In this document: in pieces, positions 42,390-50,372 of the stretch
How the letters are laid out: every line of letters begins with the position of its first letter
Position numbering within the stretch: the stretch's first letter is position 1
Notes under the pieces: model-generated
Databases searched by the model: none
What the model saw: only the letters and a program-made list of their open reading frames with translations
Told to the model about the DNA's origin: nothing
Program-made: the position numbers and the translations under genes
NCBI GenBank assembly: GCA_023392945.1
Contig: JAEWNB010000061.1
Coordinates: 1 to 59,529, forward strand
Direction: 5' to 3'
DNA length: 59,529 nucleotides
From: Bacteroidota bacterium
GTDB lineage: Bacteria > Bacteroidota > Bacteroidia > Bacteroidales > WCHB1-69

Positions 42390-43434
42390 ATTGCTGGATA
42401 ATATCATTAAAAATTTTATCTTCTTCAAAAAGAAATTTAACTTCTATAGGGATAGTAAAAACCGGCATAGAATTAATTTCATCTAATAAGGTTTTACTCC
42501 TAAATCGCATCATATCTTTTTCTGTCGTAAAAACAACAGTGTTTGATTTTAGTTCATCCGAAATCATTTTTTTGATAATAATCATATCTTTTTTAGTAAA
42601 GAAATGATGGTCATGAAATTTTAAATGCAATACTTTTTTATATTGCTTTGAAAGTCTTTCATATAATGGTTTTGGGTTAGCTATTCCGGTAACTAATAGA
42701 ATGGTTGTTTCGGAATAAAGAGCAATTTGTTTAGCGGGAATAGTTTGAGGCTCCGGATTGCCATATATATAGGTTGTAAAAAACAATCTTTGTCTTGGGC
42801 AAAGTGCTATTTTTTCACAAAAAACATCCTTTTCCAATTGGGTAATACTATCAGGGGTTTTAGAAACTATTATGATGTTAGCAATATTTGCTGCGTTGCG
42901 AAATTCTCTTAAATTCCCCGCCGGAATAGGATAATCATTAAAAAAGGGTTTTTCATATTCAGTTAGTAATATCTTTAGTCCAGCGTTGACTTGAATATGT
43001 TGATAGGCATCATCCAATAAAATTAATTGCAAAGATGGAAATTTGGTAGTGAGATTGATAATTCCTATTTTTCTTTTTTCTGCAACTGCTACTTTGATAT
43101 TAGGATATTTGACATGATATTGCATGGGCTCATCTCCGATTAGTAAAGCATCGGTATTGCTTATCTCTGTATCATTTAAAAGAATATATCCTTTAGAGAT
43201 ACGTCCGTAACCTCTGCTCAAAGTTGCAATTTCCCATTCCGGAAACAATAATCTTATTAAATATTCTGTATGGGGGGTCTTTCCGGCCCCTCCCAAGCAC
43301 AAGTTCCCAATAGCAATTGTGGGTAGTTTGGGATCAAACGGTTTTACAATTTTGTGATGGTATAACAAACGTCTTATCCAAAGAAAAAATCCGTAAATCA
43401 AAGAAAAAGGGAGAAGAATTAATCTGATTTTCAT
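42361..43434 (-). CDS. lpxK: Tetraacyldisaccharide 4'-kinase LpxK
   Basis: LpxK phosphorylates the 4' position of the lipid A disaccharide at the inner membrane. The 357 residues start with a membrane-associated helix (IRLILLPFSLIYGFFLWIRRL). The P-loop follows in GNLCLGGAGKTPHTEYLIRL (GGAGKTP, 48-54), then TLSRGYGR and a GDEP motif (IGDEPMQYH), then LILLDDAYQH and TTEKDMMRF. These are standard LpxK blocks. The start overlaps the PhoH-like gene by four bases. It shows that this organism makes lipid A. Identification is secure. Confidence 0.95.
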   Translation of the reverse strand: MKIRLILLPFSLIYGFFLWIRRLLYHHKIVKPFDPKLPTIAIGNLCLGGAGKTPHTEYLIRLLFPEWEIATLSRGYGRISKGYILLNDTEISNTDALLIGDEPMQYHVKYPNIKVAVAEKRKIGIINLTTKFPSLQLILLDDAYQHIQVNAGLKILLTEYEKPFFNDYPIPAGNLREFRNAANIANIIIVSKTPDSITQLEKDVFCEKIALCPRQRLFFTTYIYGNPEPQTIPAKQIALYSETTILLVTGIANPKPLYERLSKQYKKVLHLKFHDHHFFTKKDMIIIKKMISDELKSNTVVFTTEKDMMRFRSKTLLDEINSMPVFTIPIEVKFLFEEDKIFNDIIQQYVRSNSIVN

Positions 43435-44405
43435 GTCGGAGAATTTTGGAATTTATCATTTTCCCACTTTTCATATTTTTCAATGATTTTTGTAACAAGG
43501 TGATGTCTAACAACATCAGAGTTGTCTAAATAGACAAAATCGATACCTTTAACATTATTCAATATTTTGGTAGCCTGAATCAGCCCTGAATTTTGATTAC
43601 GAGGAAGATCAATCTGAGTAATATCACCGGTGATAAAGAATTTGGCATTTTTCCCCATTCTGGTAAGGAACATCTTGATTTGGCTTTCAGTTGCATTTTG
43701 TGCTTCATCCAAGATGACGTATGCATTATCCAGAGTTCGACCTCTCATAAAAGCAAGAGGTGCAATTTCAATGGTTTTATCCTCCATATAGGAAAGAAGT
43801 TTTTGCATAGGCATCATATCCCAAAGTGCATCATAAAGTGGCTGGAGATAAGGATCTAACTTATCTCTTAAATCCCCGGGAAGAAATCCGAGATTTTCAC
43901 CGGCTTCTACTGCCGGTCTTGTTAAGATAATTCTTCTGATCTGTTTGTTTTTCAGCGCTCTGACAGCTAATGCAACAGCTGTATAGGTTTTTCCTGTTCC
44001 CGCCGGACCGATGGCAAATACCATATCATGTGATGCAGTACTTTCAACAATTTTTCTTTGGTTTGGCGTCAATGCTTTGATTAATCTTCCATCTTTACCA
44101 TGTAAGATAATGTCATCCTGAATGCCATTGTGATCTAATCTATAAAATGAATCGTCTTCCGATGAAATAATATTGAGAATGTCAGTTTCGTTAATTTTCC
44201 CAAAACGTTCGTAATGTAAAACCAAAAGTTGAAATCTGTCTATAAAAAGTTCTACTTCCGAATTTTCTCCAAAAACTTTAACTTCATTACCTCTGGCATT
44301 TATTTTTAGTTTTGGGAAAAGATTTCTTAGGAGGTCAATGTTGTTGTTGTTAGTACCATATATTCCTACTGCAATATTATTTTCTAATGTGATACTTGTT
44401 TCCAT
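43431..44405 (-). CDS. PhoH-family ATPase (PhoH-like, YbeZ type)
   Basis: This 324-residue P-loop ATPase of the PhoH/YbeZ family is linked in other bacteria to RNA metabolism and ribosome maturation together with YbeY. An N-terminal domain (about 1-110, KH-like) precedes Walker A GPAGTGKT (133-140). The segments LTRPAVEAGENLGFLPGDLR, Walker B VILDEAQNAT, TRMGKNAKFFITGDITQIDL and the C-terminal SDVVRHHLVTKII follow. All are hallmarks of the family. YbeY, its common neighbour, is not in the window. It is embedded in the envelope operon by a four-base overlap with lpxK. Confidence 0.92.
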   Translation of the reverse strand: METSITLENNIAVGIYGTNNNNIDLLRNLFPKLKINARGNEVKVFGENSEVELFIDRFQLLVLHYERFGKINETDILNIISSEDDSFYRLDHNGIQDDIILHGKDGRLIKALTPNQRKIVESTASHDMVFAIGPAGTGKTYTAVALAVRALKNKQIRRIILTRPAVEAGENLGFLPGDLRDKLDPYLQPLYDALWDMMPMQKLLSYMEDKTIEIAPLAFMRGRTLDNAYVILDEAQNATESQIKMFLTRMGKNAKFFITGDITQIDLPRNQNSGLIQATKILNNVKGIDFVYLDNSDVVRHHLVTKIIEKYEKWENDKFQNSPT

Positions 44406-44420
44406 TTTTTAATCTACTTT

Positions 44421-45338
44421 TTAATTTACTACTATGTAATCGCTTGGATTAACCGGAAACCCGTTGTACCAAAGTTCAAAATGAAGAAAAACCTCTTTTG
44501 ACCTATTTCCACTATTTCCCATTCTGGCAATAGGTTCTCCGGCCAACACTTTATAGCCTTCTTCTTTAAGCAAAATTTCTGTGTGTTTATAAACAGAAAT
44601 AAGATTTCCACTATGTTGAATTATGATAGTATTTCCATCTTTCGGATCATAGCCCGAATATATGACAATCCCATCTGCAACACTTGTTATCAAGGTATTG
44701 CGAATATTTTTAATATCAATGCCATAACGATTTTCGGCAGGATTATATTCGGCAAGAATAACTCCAATTGTTGGGGGCAGTAATAAGAGCGTATTTATAT
44801 TAGCTCTTTTGCTTAAAGGAGTTGAAGCAGTTGCACTATTTTTGAGGCTTTTCTTTTCTTTCATGATCAAATCAGCTTCTTCAAGTATTGCAGCATTAGC
44901 TTCATCAATTTTTTTTCTTTCACTTTCTGAGATTTCTTTTGGAGAATAGCTCTTTGCTTGGGTATTCTCCATATCTTCAGTAGTAGTTATTTTATCATTG
45001 ATTATTCTGTAAAAATTATCAATATACTGTTGATTTTGATTTAGCATTAATTCCACAGAATCAATGCTGATTGCCATTTTCTTAATGTTTCTGTAGTCTT
45101 CAGGGTTTGTATATCCGGGAACATAAACACGAAGAGGAGTAAAGGCAATTAGGAGAGCAGTAAGAATAATAAGCAGAACAGAAGAGGTAGTGACCACTAC
45201 AAAAACATTTCTTGGACTTAACAGAAATGATATCTTATCTGCATGAGAATCATCATTTCTAATAATCAGGCGATATTTAGTTTTCCAGTTGATTCTGAGC
45301 CGGCTCCAATAATATTTTATTTTTTTAAATTTTATCAT
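44421..45338 (-). CDS. LytM/M23-domain membrane protein with degenerate active site
   Basis: This 305-residue protein has a cytoplasmic N-terminus, a membrane segment (about 46-67), a coiled-coil-rich stretch (about 85-165) and a C-terminal LytM domain (about 190-303). The M23 zinc motif H-x3-D reads R204...D208 (NRYGIDIK), and H-x-H reads F284-L-H286 (VFLHFELW). Only D208, H252 (YKHTE) and H286 remain. It is therefore probably not a peptidase, like EnvC and NlpD, which activate other hydrolases. It lies 17 bases downstream of an intact M23 gene of the same layout. Family firm, inactivity inferred from residues. Confidence 0.88.
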   Translation of the reverse strand: MIKFKKIKYYWSRLRINWKTKYRLIIRNDDSHADKISFLLSPRNVFVVVTTSSVLLIILTALLIAFTPLRVYVPGYTNPEDYRNIKKMAISIDSVELMLNQNQQYIDNFYRIINDKITTTEDMENTQAKSYSPKEISESERKKIDEANAAILEEADLIMKEKKSLKNSATASTPLSKRANINTLLLLPPTIGVILAEYNPAENRYGIDIKNIRNTLITSVADGIVIYSGYDPKDGNTIIIQHSGNLISVYKHTEILLKEEGYKVLAGEPIARMGNSGNRSKEVFLHFELWYNGFPVNPSDYIVVN

Positions 45339-45355
45339 ATCATTTCAGGTAATTA

Positions 45356-46321
45356 TTAGGATAAAGCCTGATTTACTTCTTTAGATGATTTGAGAATAGC
45401 ATCGTATTCTGCCGGTGTGATGTCATTGAAGAAATAGTGAACCGGATTTACATAAGAACCATTTTTTATGATTTCATAATGAAGATGAGGTCCTAATGAA
45501 AGACCTGTGTTGCCAACATATCCGATAACTTGTCCTCGTTTTACTTTTTGTCCGGCTTTTACAGCTTTTTTTGACAAGTGTGCATATACTGATTTATAGG
45601 AATATCCATGATTAATTATTACAACAATACCATAACCTGAGCCACCCGTTTCTCCGGAGACATAGCCATCGGCAGTTGCATATACCGGAGTTCCCCTGGG
45701 AGCCGTTATGTCTATACCTGTGTGAGGTCTTAATGTTTTCAGAATAGGATGATATCGTCTTCCAAATCCTGAAGAAATTGAGTACATGTTTTTAAGGGGT
45801 CTTATTGCAGGAATTGATGCGAGCATTTCAGTTTTTTTTGTCGCCAGTATAGAAATAGTATCATAAGAACGTGATTGTGAAGCCATCTGAACAGTAAGCT
45901 TGTCCATTTTTACTTTTATTTCATTTAGCAACTCATAGGCTTCATCGTGTGAAAGACGGTCATATTTTGTGCTTTCCAGCATAGTGGGATTCCTTTGTTC
46001 TAACGGAAGTGGATCGGTTTCAAAAATGGATCGGTAAACATTGTCATCCCTTTCTTGTAAGTCTTTCATTACAAATTCAAAAATATCTACTTTTTTATTG
46101 ATTTTTTTTAGCTCAGCCTTGAGTTCATTATTCTCTCTTTGAAGCATTTTTTCTTTTGGAGAATCAATAAGATAAAATGAAATCCATAAAACAATTACAG
46201 AAAAGGAAAGAGCGGTTGCAAAAAACCATAATAACCTCTTAATGATATCTTTCAGAGTGAGTTTTTCTTTTTCAAAAGATAGTGTATTTGGGTTAAAATA
46301 ATAAAATGTTTTTTTGGACAT
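45356..46321 (-). CDS. Membrane-anchored M23 (LytM) peptidoglycan endopeptidase
   Basis: This 321-residue zinc peptidase probably cleaves peptide cross-links in the cell wall. It has a cytoplasmic start, a membrane segment (about 33-52), a coiled coil (about 55-150) and a LytM domain. All catalytic residues are present: H200-x3-D204 in RPHTGIDI, H248 in YAHLS, and H279-L-H281 in GPHLHYEI. A preceding GFGRRYHPI (185-193) is typical. It is four bases from the glucosaminidase gene above it and 17 bases from its degenerate paralog below. A periplasmic active side is expected. Confidence 0.93.
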   Translation of the reverse strand: MSKKTFYYFNPNTLSFEKEKLTLKDIIKRLLWFFATALSFSVIVLWISFYLIDSPKEKMLQRENNELKAELKKINKKVDIFEFVMKDLQERDDNVYRSIFETDPLPLEQRNPTMLESTKYDRLSHDEAYELLNEIKVKMDKLTVQMASQSRSYDTISILATKKTEMLASIPAIRPLKNMYSISSGFGRRYHPILKTLRPHTGIDITAPRGTPVYATADGYVSGETGGSGYGIVVIINHGYSYKSVYAHLSKKAVKAGQKVKRGQVIGYVGNTGLSLGPHLHYEIIKNGSYVNPVHYFFNDITPAEYDAILKSSKEVNQALS

Positions 46322-46325
46322 GATG

Positions 46326-47528
46326 TTATTTTTTACACGAGATGCAGATGATGTTTCCTACGCTAAATTCACTCATTTGATAATTATTTCTTGCAAAAAT
46401 CAACTTTAAGGGAACAGCATATTTTTGAGCAATGTATTTCATAGTTTCTCCTTTTTCAATAGTATGAAAAGAAACTTCCGATTTTTTGTTTTTGTACTGC
46501 AAATAAACAACTTCCCCTGGAATAGGTTCATAATTATCGTCAAAAATATCATTAAAAAGTCTTAGATTTGACTCCGTTATTTGTACATCTTTCCCTATTT
46601 TTTCATAGCTATCTCCTTTTTCTGCAATAATAAATTTAATTTTATTATTTACATAAACGGTTCTTGAAGTGTAAGGATAATATACAGGCTGATATTCCAT
46701 CTCTTTTGCAGTAAAAACTTTTGCAATAACTGGTTGCTCCTCAGTTTTCACAATTGCTACAGAATCTTTTCCACACGACTCCTGAGTTTTGATTTTTCTT
46801 TCAATAATAACTTCAATTCCTGACTCAATCAAAGTGTCTCTTTTAATGGAGTCATTGTTTGGCTTTTCTTTGGGAAGCTCTGCAATCTTTTTAGTATTAT
46901 AAATTTTAGAAGAATCAGAGATTATATTTTTTTGAACTGATTCTTTCTTAACAGGAATTTGTGCCGGGGTTTCCGGAAGATTGGTTTTTATTTCATCTTT
47001 TATATTTGTCGGGAGTTCACTTTCAGGATTGTCATACAAATAAAGAAAATAGGTTTCAATGATATTAATCAACTGATTGCTGTAATTGGGGTTTATTGAA
47101 TAACTTGCTTCCTGAAGTCCTTTTGCCCATCCTTTATAATCATCAATTTCAAGGGTAAACAGTTTGTTATATCTGCTTCTTTCCGTGAGAAATTTTGAAT
47201 GGTCATTATAGGAATCTTCAACAGAAGCATATTTTCTGTAACAGGTGTGAGTTATATCAGCAGGGTCATAATAAATTTCTCCGGTATATTTTTCATGACA
47301 AAGAATTCCAAAGTGGTTGTTGGCATATTTTGAGAGTGTATTAGTTCCGGCATTAGAAGAATAGATTGCTTGTGCAAGTTTAATACTGGCAGGAATATGA
47401 CTGGTTTCCATTAATTTAATTGCCAAATCTTTATATTTATCAATATATTCATAAACAATTTCGTCGTTGTATTGGGCAAAGGAAGTTGCACTATACAAAA
47501 ACAGTATTATGATACCTATTTTTTTCAT
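46326..47528 (-). CDS. Glucosaminidase-LysM protein with catalytic Glu replaced by Ser
   Basis: This 400-residue exported protein has a signal peptide (1-18), a glucosaminidase (GH73-type) domain (about 20-165), a Pro/Lys/Glu-rich linker and two LysM-like domains at the C-terminus (about 295-350 and 353-400). In the stretch LAQAIYSSNAGTNTLSKYAN the catalytic Glu of the family is Ser57. The next paralog has LAQGIFESACGKSKL with Glu57 at the same position. It probably binds peptidoglycan without cleaving it. Its linker is longer than in the active copy. Family call secure; loss of activity inferred. Confidence 0.9.
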   Translation of the reverse strand: MKKIGIIILFLYSATSFAQYNDEIVYEYIDKYKDLAIKLMETSHIPASIKLAQAIYSSNAGTNTLSKYANNHFGILCHEKYTGEIYYDPADITHTCYRKYASVEDSYNDHSKFLTERSRYNKLFTLEIDDYKGWAKGLQEASYSINPNYSNQLINIIETYFLYLYDNPESELPTNIKDEIKTNLPETPAQIPVKKESVQKNIISDSSKIYNTKKIAELPKEKPNNDSIKRDTLIESGIEVIIERKIKTQESCGKDSVAIVKTEEQPVIAKVFTAKEMEYQPVYYPYTSRTVYVNNKIKFIIAEKGDSYEKIGKDVQITESNLRLFNDIFDDNYEPIPGEVVYLQYKNKKSEVSFHTIEKGETMKYIAQKYAVPLKLIFARNNYQMSEFSVGNIICISCKK

Positions 47529-47532
47529 AGTA

Positions 47533-48528
47533 TTAATGTTTCAGTTTAATAATATCTCCGGGTTGTATAATCGATTTTTCATCTAAATTATTATATTTAA
47601 AAAGATAATGCAACTGAATGGCATATTTCTGAGATATATATCTTAATGTTTCCCCCTTAGAGACAATATGTTTTTGAGCAGAATTGGATTTTGCCTTGTT
47701 TTCGATATAAATTACTTCTCCTTCCCTTGGCTGAATTCCGAGTTTTGCATCATTATATTTTCGGATATTTTTTTCTAAATCCTGAACATCTTTAGCAATT
47801 GAAGCATAAGTGTCGCCAGATTTGGCAATGATAAAGAAATTTTTATTGTTTACATATACTTTTCTCTCTGTAAATGGGAATTCGCCTCTGGGAAAGTCAT
47901 TGTCTTTAGCACTAAAAAAAATATAATTCAAAGCTTTAGGTTCAGATGCTGCCACATTTTTTTCTTTAAGATCACCGCTTATATCATTATAAGTGGTATC
48001 AAAGGAGATATATCTTTTTAAAAAGATAGTATCCTGTTTTGAAATGTTATACTTTTCAATCAAATTGATGAGACGCTCAGCATACTGTGGATTAGTTGCA
48101 TAACCGGCTGCTTTTAAACCTTTTGCCCAACCTTTATAGTCCATTATGTCAAGTGAGAAAAGTTCGCTGTATCTTGGTCGGCTTGTGAGAAATAATGCAT
48201 GGTCAGTATATGAATCTTCCACTTTTAAATATTTCCGAAAACACTCTCCTAGTGAATCATCATCAATGAGCAATGTATCACCGGTCCATTCTTTGTGACA
48301 TTTAATTCCAAAATGATTATTCCCTGAAAGGGCTAATTTGCTTTTTCCACAAGCACTTTCAAAAATACCTTGTGCCAAAGTAATGCTGGCGGGAATTTTG
48401 TATTGGTGCATTTTTTGGATAGCCAGTTCTTTATAATTATCAATGTAAGTGTAAATATCTTTTTCATTGTACTGAGAAAATGCAGTTCCACAATACATTA
48501 TAAATAGTAACAAAAAAAATCTTTTCAT
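47533..48528 (-). CDS. Glucosaminidase-LysM peptidoglycan hydrolase (active-site intact)
   Basis: This 331-residue exported N-acetylglucosaminidase has a signal peptide (1-18), a GH73-type domain with the catalytic Glu57 in LAQGIFESACGKSKLALSGN and the family segment NNHFGIKCHKEWTGD. Conserved YTDHALFLTSRPRY and YKGWAKGLKAAGYATNPQYA follow. Two LysM-type modules at the C-terminus (about 225-280 and 286-331) bind peptidoglycan. It is encoded 15 bases after ddl and four bases before its inactive-looking paralog. A role in wall remodelling or division is likely. Confidence 0.93.
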   Translation of the reverse strand: MKRFFLLLFIMYCGTAFSQYNEKDIYTYIDNYKELAIQKMHQYKIPASITLAQGIFESACGKSKLALSGNNHFGIKCHKEWTGDTLLIDDDSLGECFRKYLKVEDSYTDHALFLTSRPRYSELFSLDIMDYKGWAKGLKAAGYATNPQYAERLINLIEKYNISKQDTIFLKRYISFDTTYNDISGDLKEKNVAASEPKALNYIFFSAKDNDFPRGEFPFTERKVYVNNKNFFIIAKSGDTYASIAKDVQDLEKNIRKYNDAKLGIQPREGEVIYIENKAKSNSAQKHIVSKGETLRYISQKYAIQLHYLFKYNNLDEKSIIQPGDIIKLKH

Positions 48529-48543
48529 AATGAATTAGAGTCG

Positions 48544-49527
48544 TTAATTTTTATTCAAAGCCTCAAATATTAATTCTGAATAAAAATCTACAATATTGAT
48601 GTTTAGAAATTTAACTTGGCGCGGAATAATACTCATGGCTGTCTGACCGGGAATGGTATTAATTTCCAGAAAAAAGGGAATTCCTTCAGGAGTAAGGATA
48701 TAATCAATTCTTACAACACCCTTACATCCCAATTTTTTAAATACAATTTCTGAATATTCTTTTATTTTATTTTCTGTTGACTTGTCAATATCAGCAGGGG
48801 TGTCTAATTCCAAATATCCGGGAGTATATTTAGCCTGGTAGTCGTAATATTCCTTTTTGCTTTTCACTTCTGTAACGGCTAATGGAGTCACTATTCCCTT
48901 GATGGTGGCCACTCCGCAAGTCATTTCCCTCCCCGGTATGAATTTTTCAATCATTAACTGATTGTCGTATTGAAAGGCCGTAGCGATTCCACTTATTAAT
49001 TCTTCCGTATTATGAGCCTTGGTTACTCCAACACTAGATCCCGAATTACATGGCTTAATAAAGCATGGGAATCCGCATCTGTCAATAATGTGTTCGTAAT
49101 TAATAGCTTCATCTTTATAATAATGAATGGATGGAGCAATTGGAATTCCAAAGTTGGCAACAGCAATGTTGCAAAAGTATTTATTGAAAGTTATGGCCGA
49201 AGTAAACATATCGCAACCGGTATATGGAATTCCAAGCATTTCAAAATAGCCCTGAAATTTTCCATTTTCGCCCGGAGTCCCATGAATTGCAATAAAGACA
49301 GCATCAAAGTAAATCTTGTCAGAACCTAATAAAAGAGAAAAATCATTTCTGTCAAGCTGAATTTTTTGTCCGCTATTATCAGTGTAAAACCATTCAACAC
49401 CCTGAACAAGAATCAAATAAGGAGTAAATTTATCTTTATCGAGAACGTTATAAATGTTGTCGGCTGTTTTTAATGAAATTTCATATTCGCCTGAATTTCC
49501 ACCTGCTAAAATTGCAATATTTTTCAT
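48544..49527 (-). CDS. ddl: D-alanine--D-alanine ligase
   Basis: Ddl makes the D-Ala-D-Ala dipeptide for peptidoglycan precursors in the cytoplasm. The 327 residues have the ATP-grasp layout: N-terminal AILAGGNSGEYEISLKTADN, HGTPGENGKFQGYFEMLGIP, the nucleotide loop KPCNSGSSVGVTKA, and the metal site VVRIDYILTPEGIPFFLEIN with TIPGQTAMSIIPRQ. It is the first gene of the envelope operon, behind a TACTTTTG promoter box. Identification is secure. Confidence 0.96.
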   Translation of the reverse strand: MKNIAILAGGNSGEYEISLKTADNIYNVLDKDKFTPYLILVQGVEWFYTDNSGQKIQLDRNDFSLLLGSDKIYFDAVFIAIHGTPGENGKFQGYFEMLGIPYTGCDMFTSAITFNKYFCNIAVANFGIPIAPSIHYYKDEAINYEHIIDRCGFPCFIKPCNSGSSVGVTKAHNTEELISGIATAFQYDNQLMIEKFIPGREMTCGVATIKGIVTPLAVTEVKSKKEYYDYQAKYTPGYLELDTPADIDKSTENKIKEYSEIVFKKLGCKGVVRIDYILTPEGIPFFLEINTIPGQTAMSIIPRQVKFLNINIVDFYSELIFEALNKN

Positions 49528-49549
49528 TTTTGATATTTATAGAGCCTCG

Positions 49550-49557
49550 CAAAAGTA
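49550..49557 (-). promoter_or_regulatory. -7 box of the ddl envelope operon (TACTTTTG)
   Basis: On the minus strand TACTTTTG (49557-49550) fits TAnnTTTG, 22 bases before the ddl ATG. The divergent PASTA gene has its own box about 90 bases away. Confidence 0.5.
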
Positions 49558-49648
49558 CAAAAAATATATGAAATTTTTGTTTTCTTATACCGGATTTGTG
49601 AACAACAGTTTGTTGAATTGTCGTAAGGAAATGTTACATATTTTTTTG

Positions 49649-49656
49649 TATTTTTG
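49649..49656 (+). promoter_or_regulatory. -7 box of the PASTA gene (TATTTTTG)
   Basis: TATTTTTG fits the -7 consensus, 56 bases before the ATG at 49713. No clear -33 element is seen. Confidence 0.45.
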
Positions 49657-49712
49657 TGCCCAATTATAATAATTAAGCAGTTTTTTTGTTTATATGTTTT
49701 AAGAAATTATTT

Positions 49713-50306
49713 ATGGGAAAGTTTAAAGATTTTTTTAAACACGACAGATTGGGATTTCATCTATTACTTGCTCTCGGAATCACTATATTCCTGATTGTTG
49801 TTGCTTTGATTTTTTTAAGAATTTATACTCGTCATGGGCAGGAAGTAGAAATGCCCAATTTTATCGGAAAAGATTCAAAATTATTAATCCAAAATATTTC
49901 TTCTGCTGATTTTATTATGGTAGTTTCAGATTATGTTTATGATAAATCACAGCCGGAAGGAATTGTTTTAAAACAAAATCCTCAGGCAAAGGAGAAGGTT
50001 AAAATGGGTAGGAAAGTATATCTTACAGTTGCCTCTTCAATTCCCCCAAAAGTTAAAATGCCTGAGTTGAAAGATGTTTCGCAACGGCAGGCTGAGATTA
50101 TGCTGAAAGCAATAGGACTTGAAATCGGGGGTGTTATCTATAAAGCAAGCCCTTTTGAAAATGCTGTGCTTGAGCAACTTTATAAAGGCCGTGCGATTGC
50201 TGCCGGAACTGAAATTAGTATGGGTGAATCTGTAACGCTTGTTGTGGGAAAAGATATTAATGATTTGCCAGAATCAAAAGACTCTTTGATGAATATTCAG
50301 GAATGA
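49713..50306 (+). CDS. Membrane-anchored PASTA-domain protein without kinase
   Basis: This 197-residue protein has one membrane segment (about 14-36) and then two PASTA domains outside (about 43-108 and 113-180). They show VEMPNFIGKDSKLL and KVKMPELKDVSQRQAEIMLK starts and YLTVA/TLVVG ends. PASTA domains bind uncross-linked peptidoglycan stems. Here no Ser/Thr kinase or transpeptidase is attached. It is divergent from ddl, which fits a wall-related role. I use the ATG 49713; only a TTG lies further upstream. In many Bacteroidota a pseudouridine synthase gene follows this one; here it does not. Confidence 0.88.
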   Translation: MGKFKDFFKHDRLGFHLLLALGITIFLIVVALIFLRIYTRHGQEVEMPNFIGKDSKLLIQNISSADFIMVVSDYVYDKSQPEGIVLKQNPQAKEKVKMGRKVYLTVASSIPPKVKMPELKDVSQRQAEIMLKAIGLEIGGVIYKASPFENAVLEQLYKGRAIAAGTEISMGESVTLVVGKDINDLPESKDSLMNIQE

Positions 50307-50372
50307 TTATTCACCAATTTGAATTAAACAATTAAGGTTAAAATAAATGGTTTTTTTGAAAATGAATATTCT

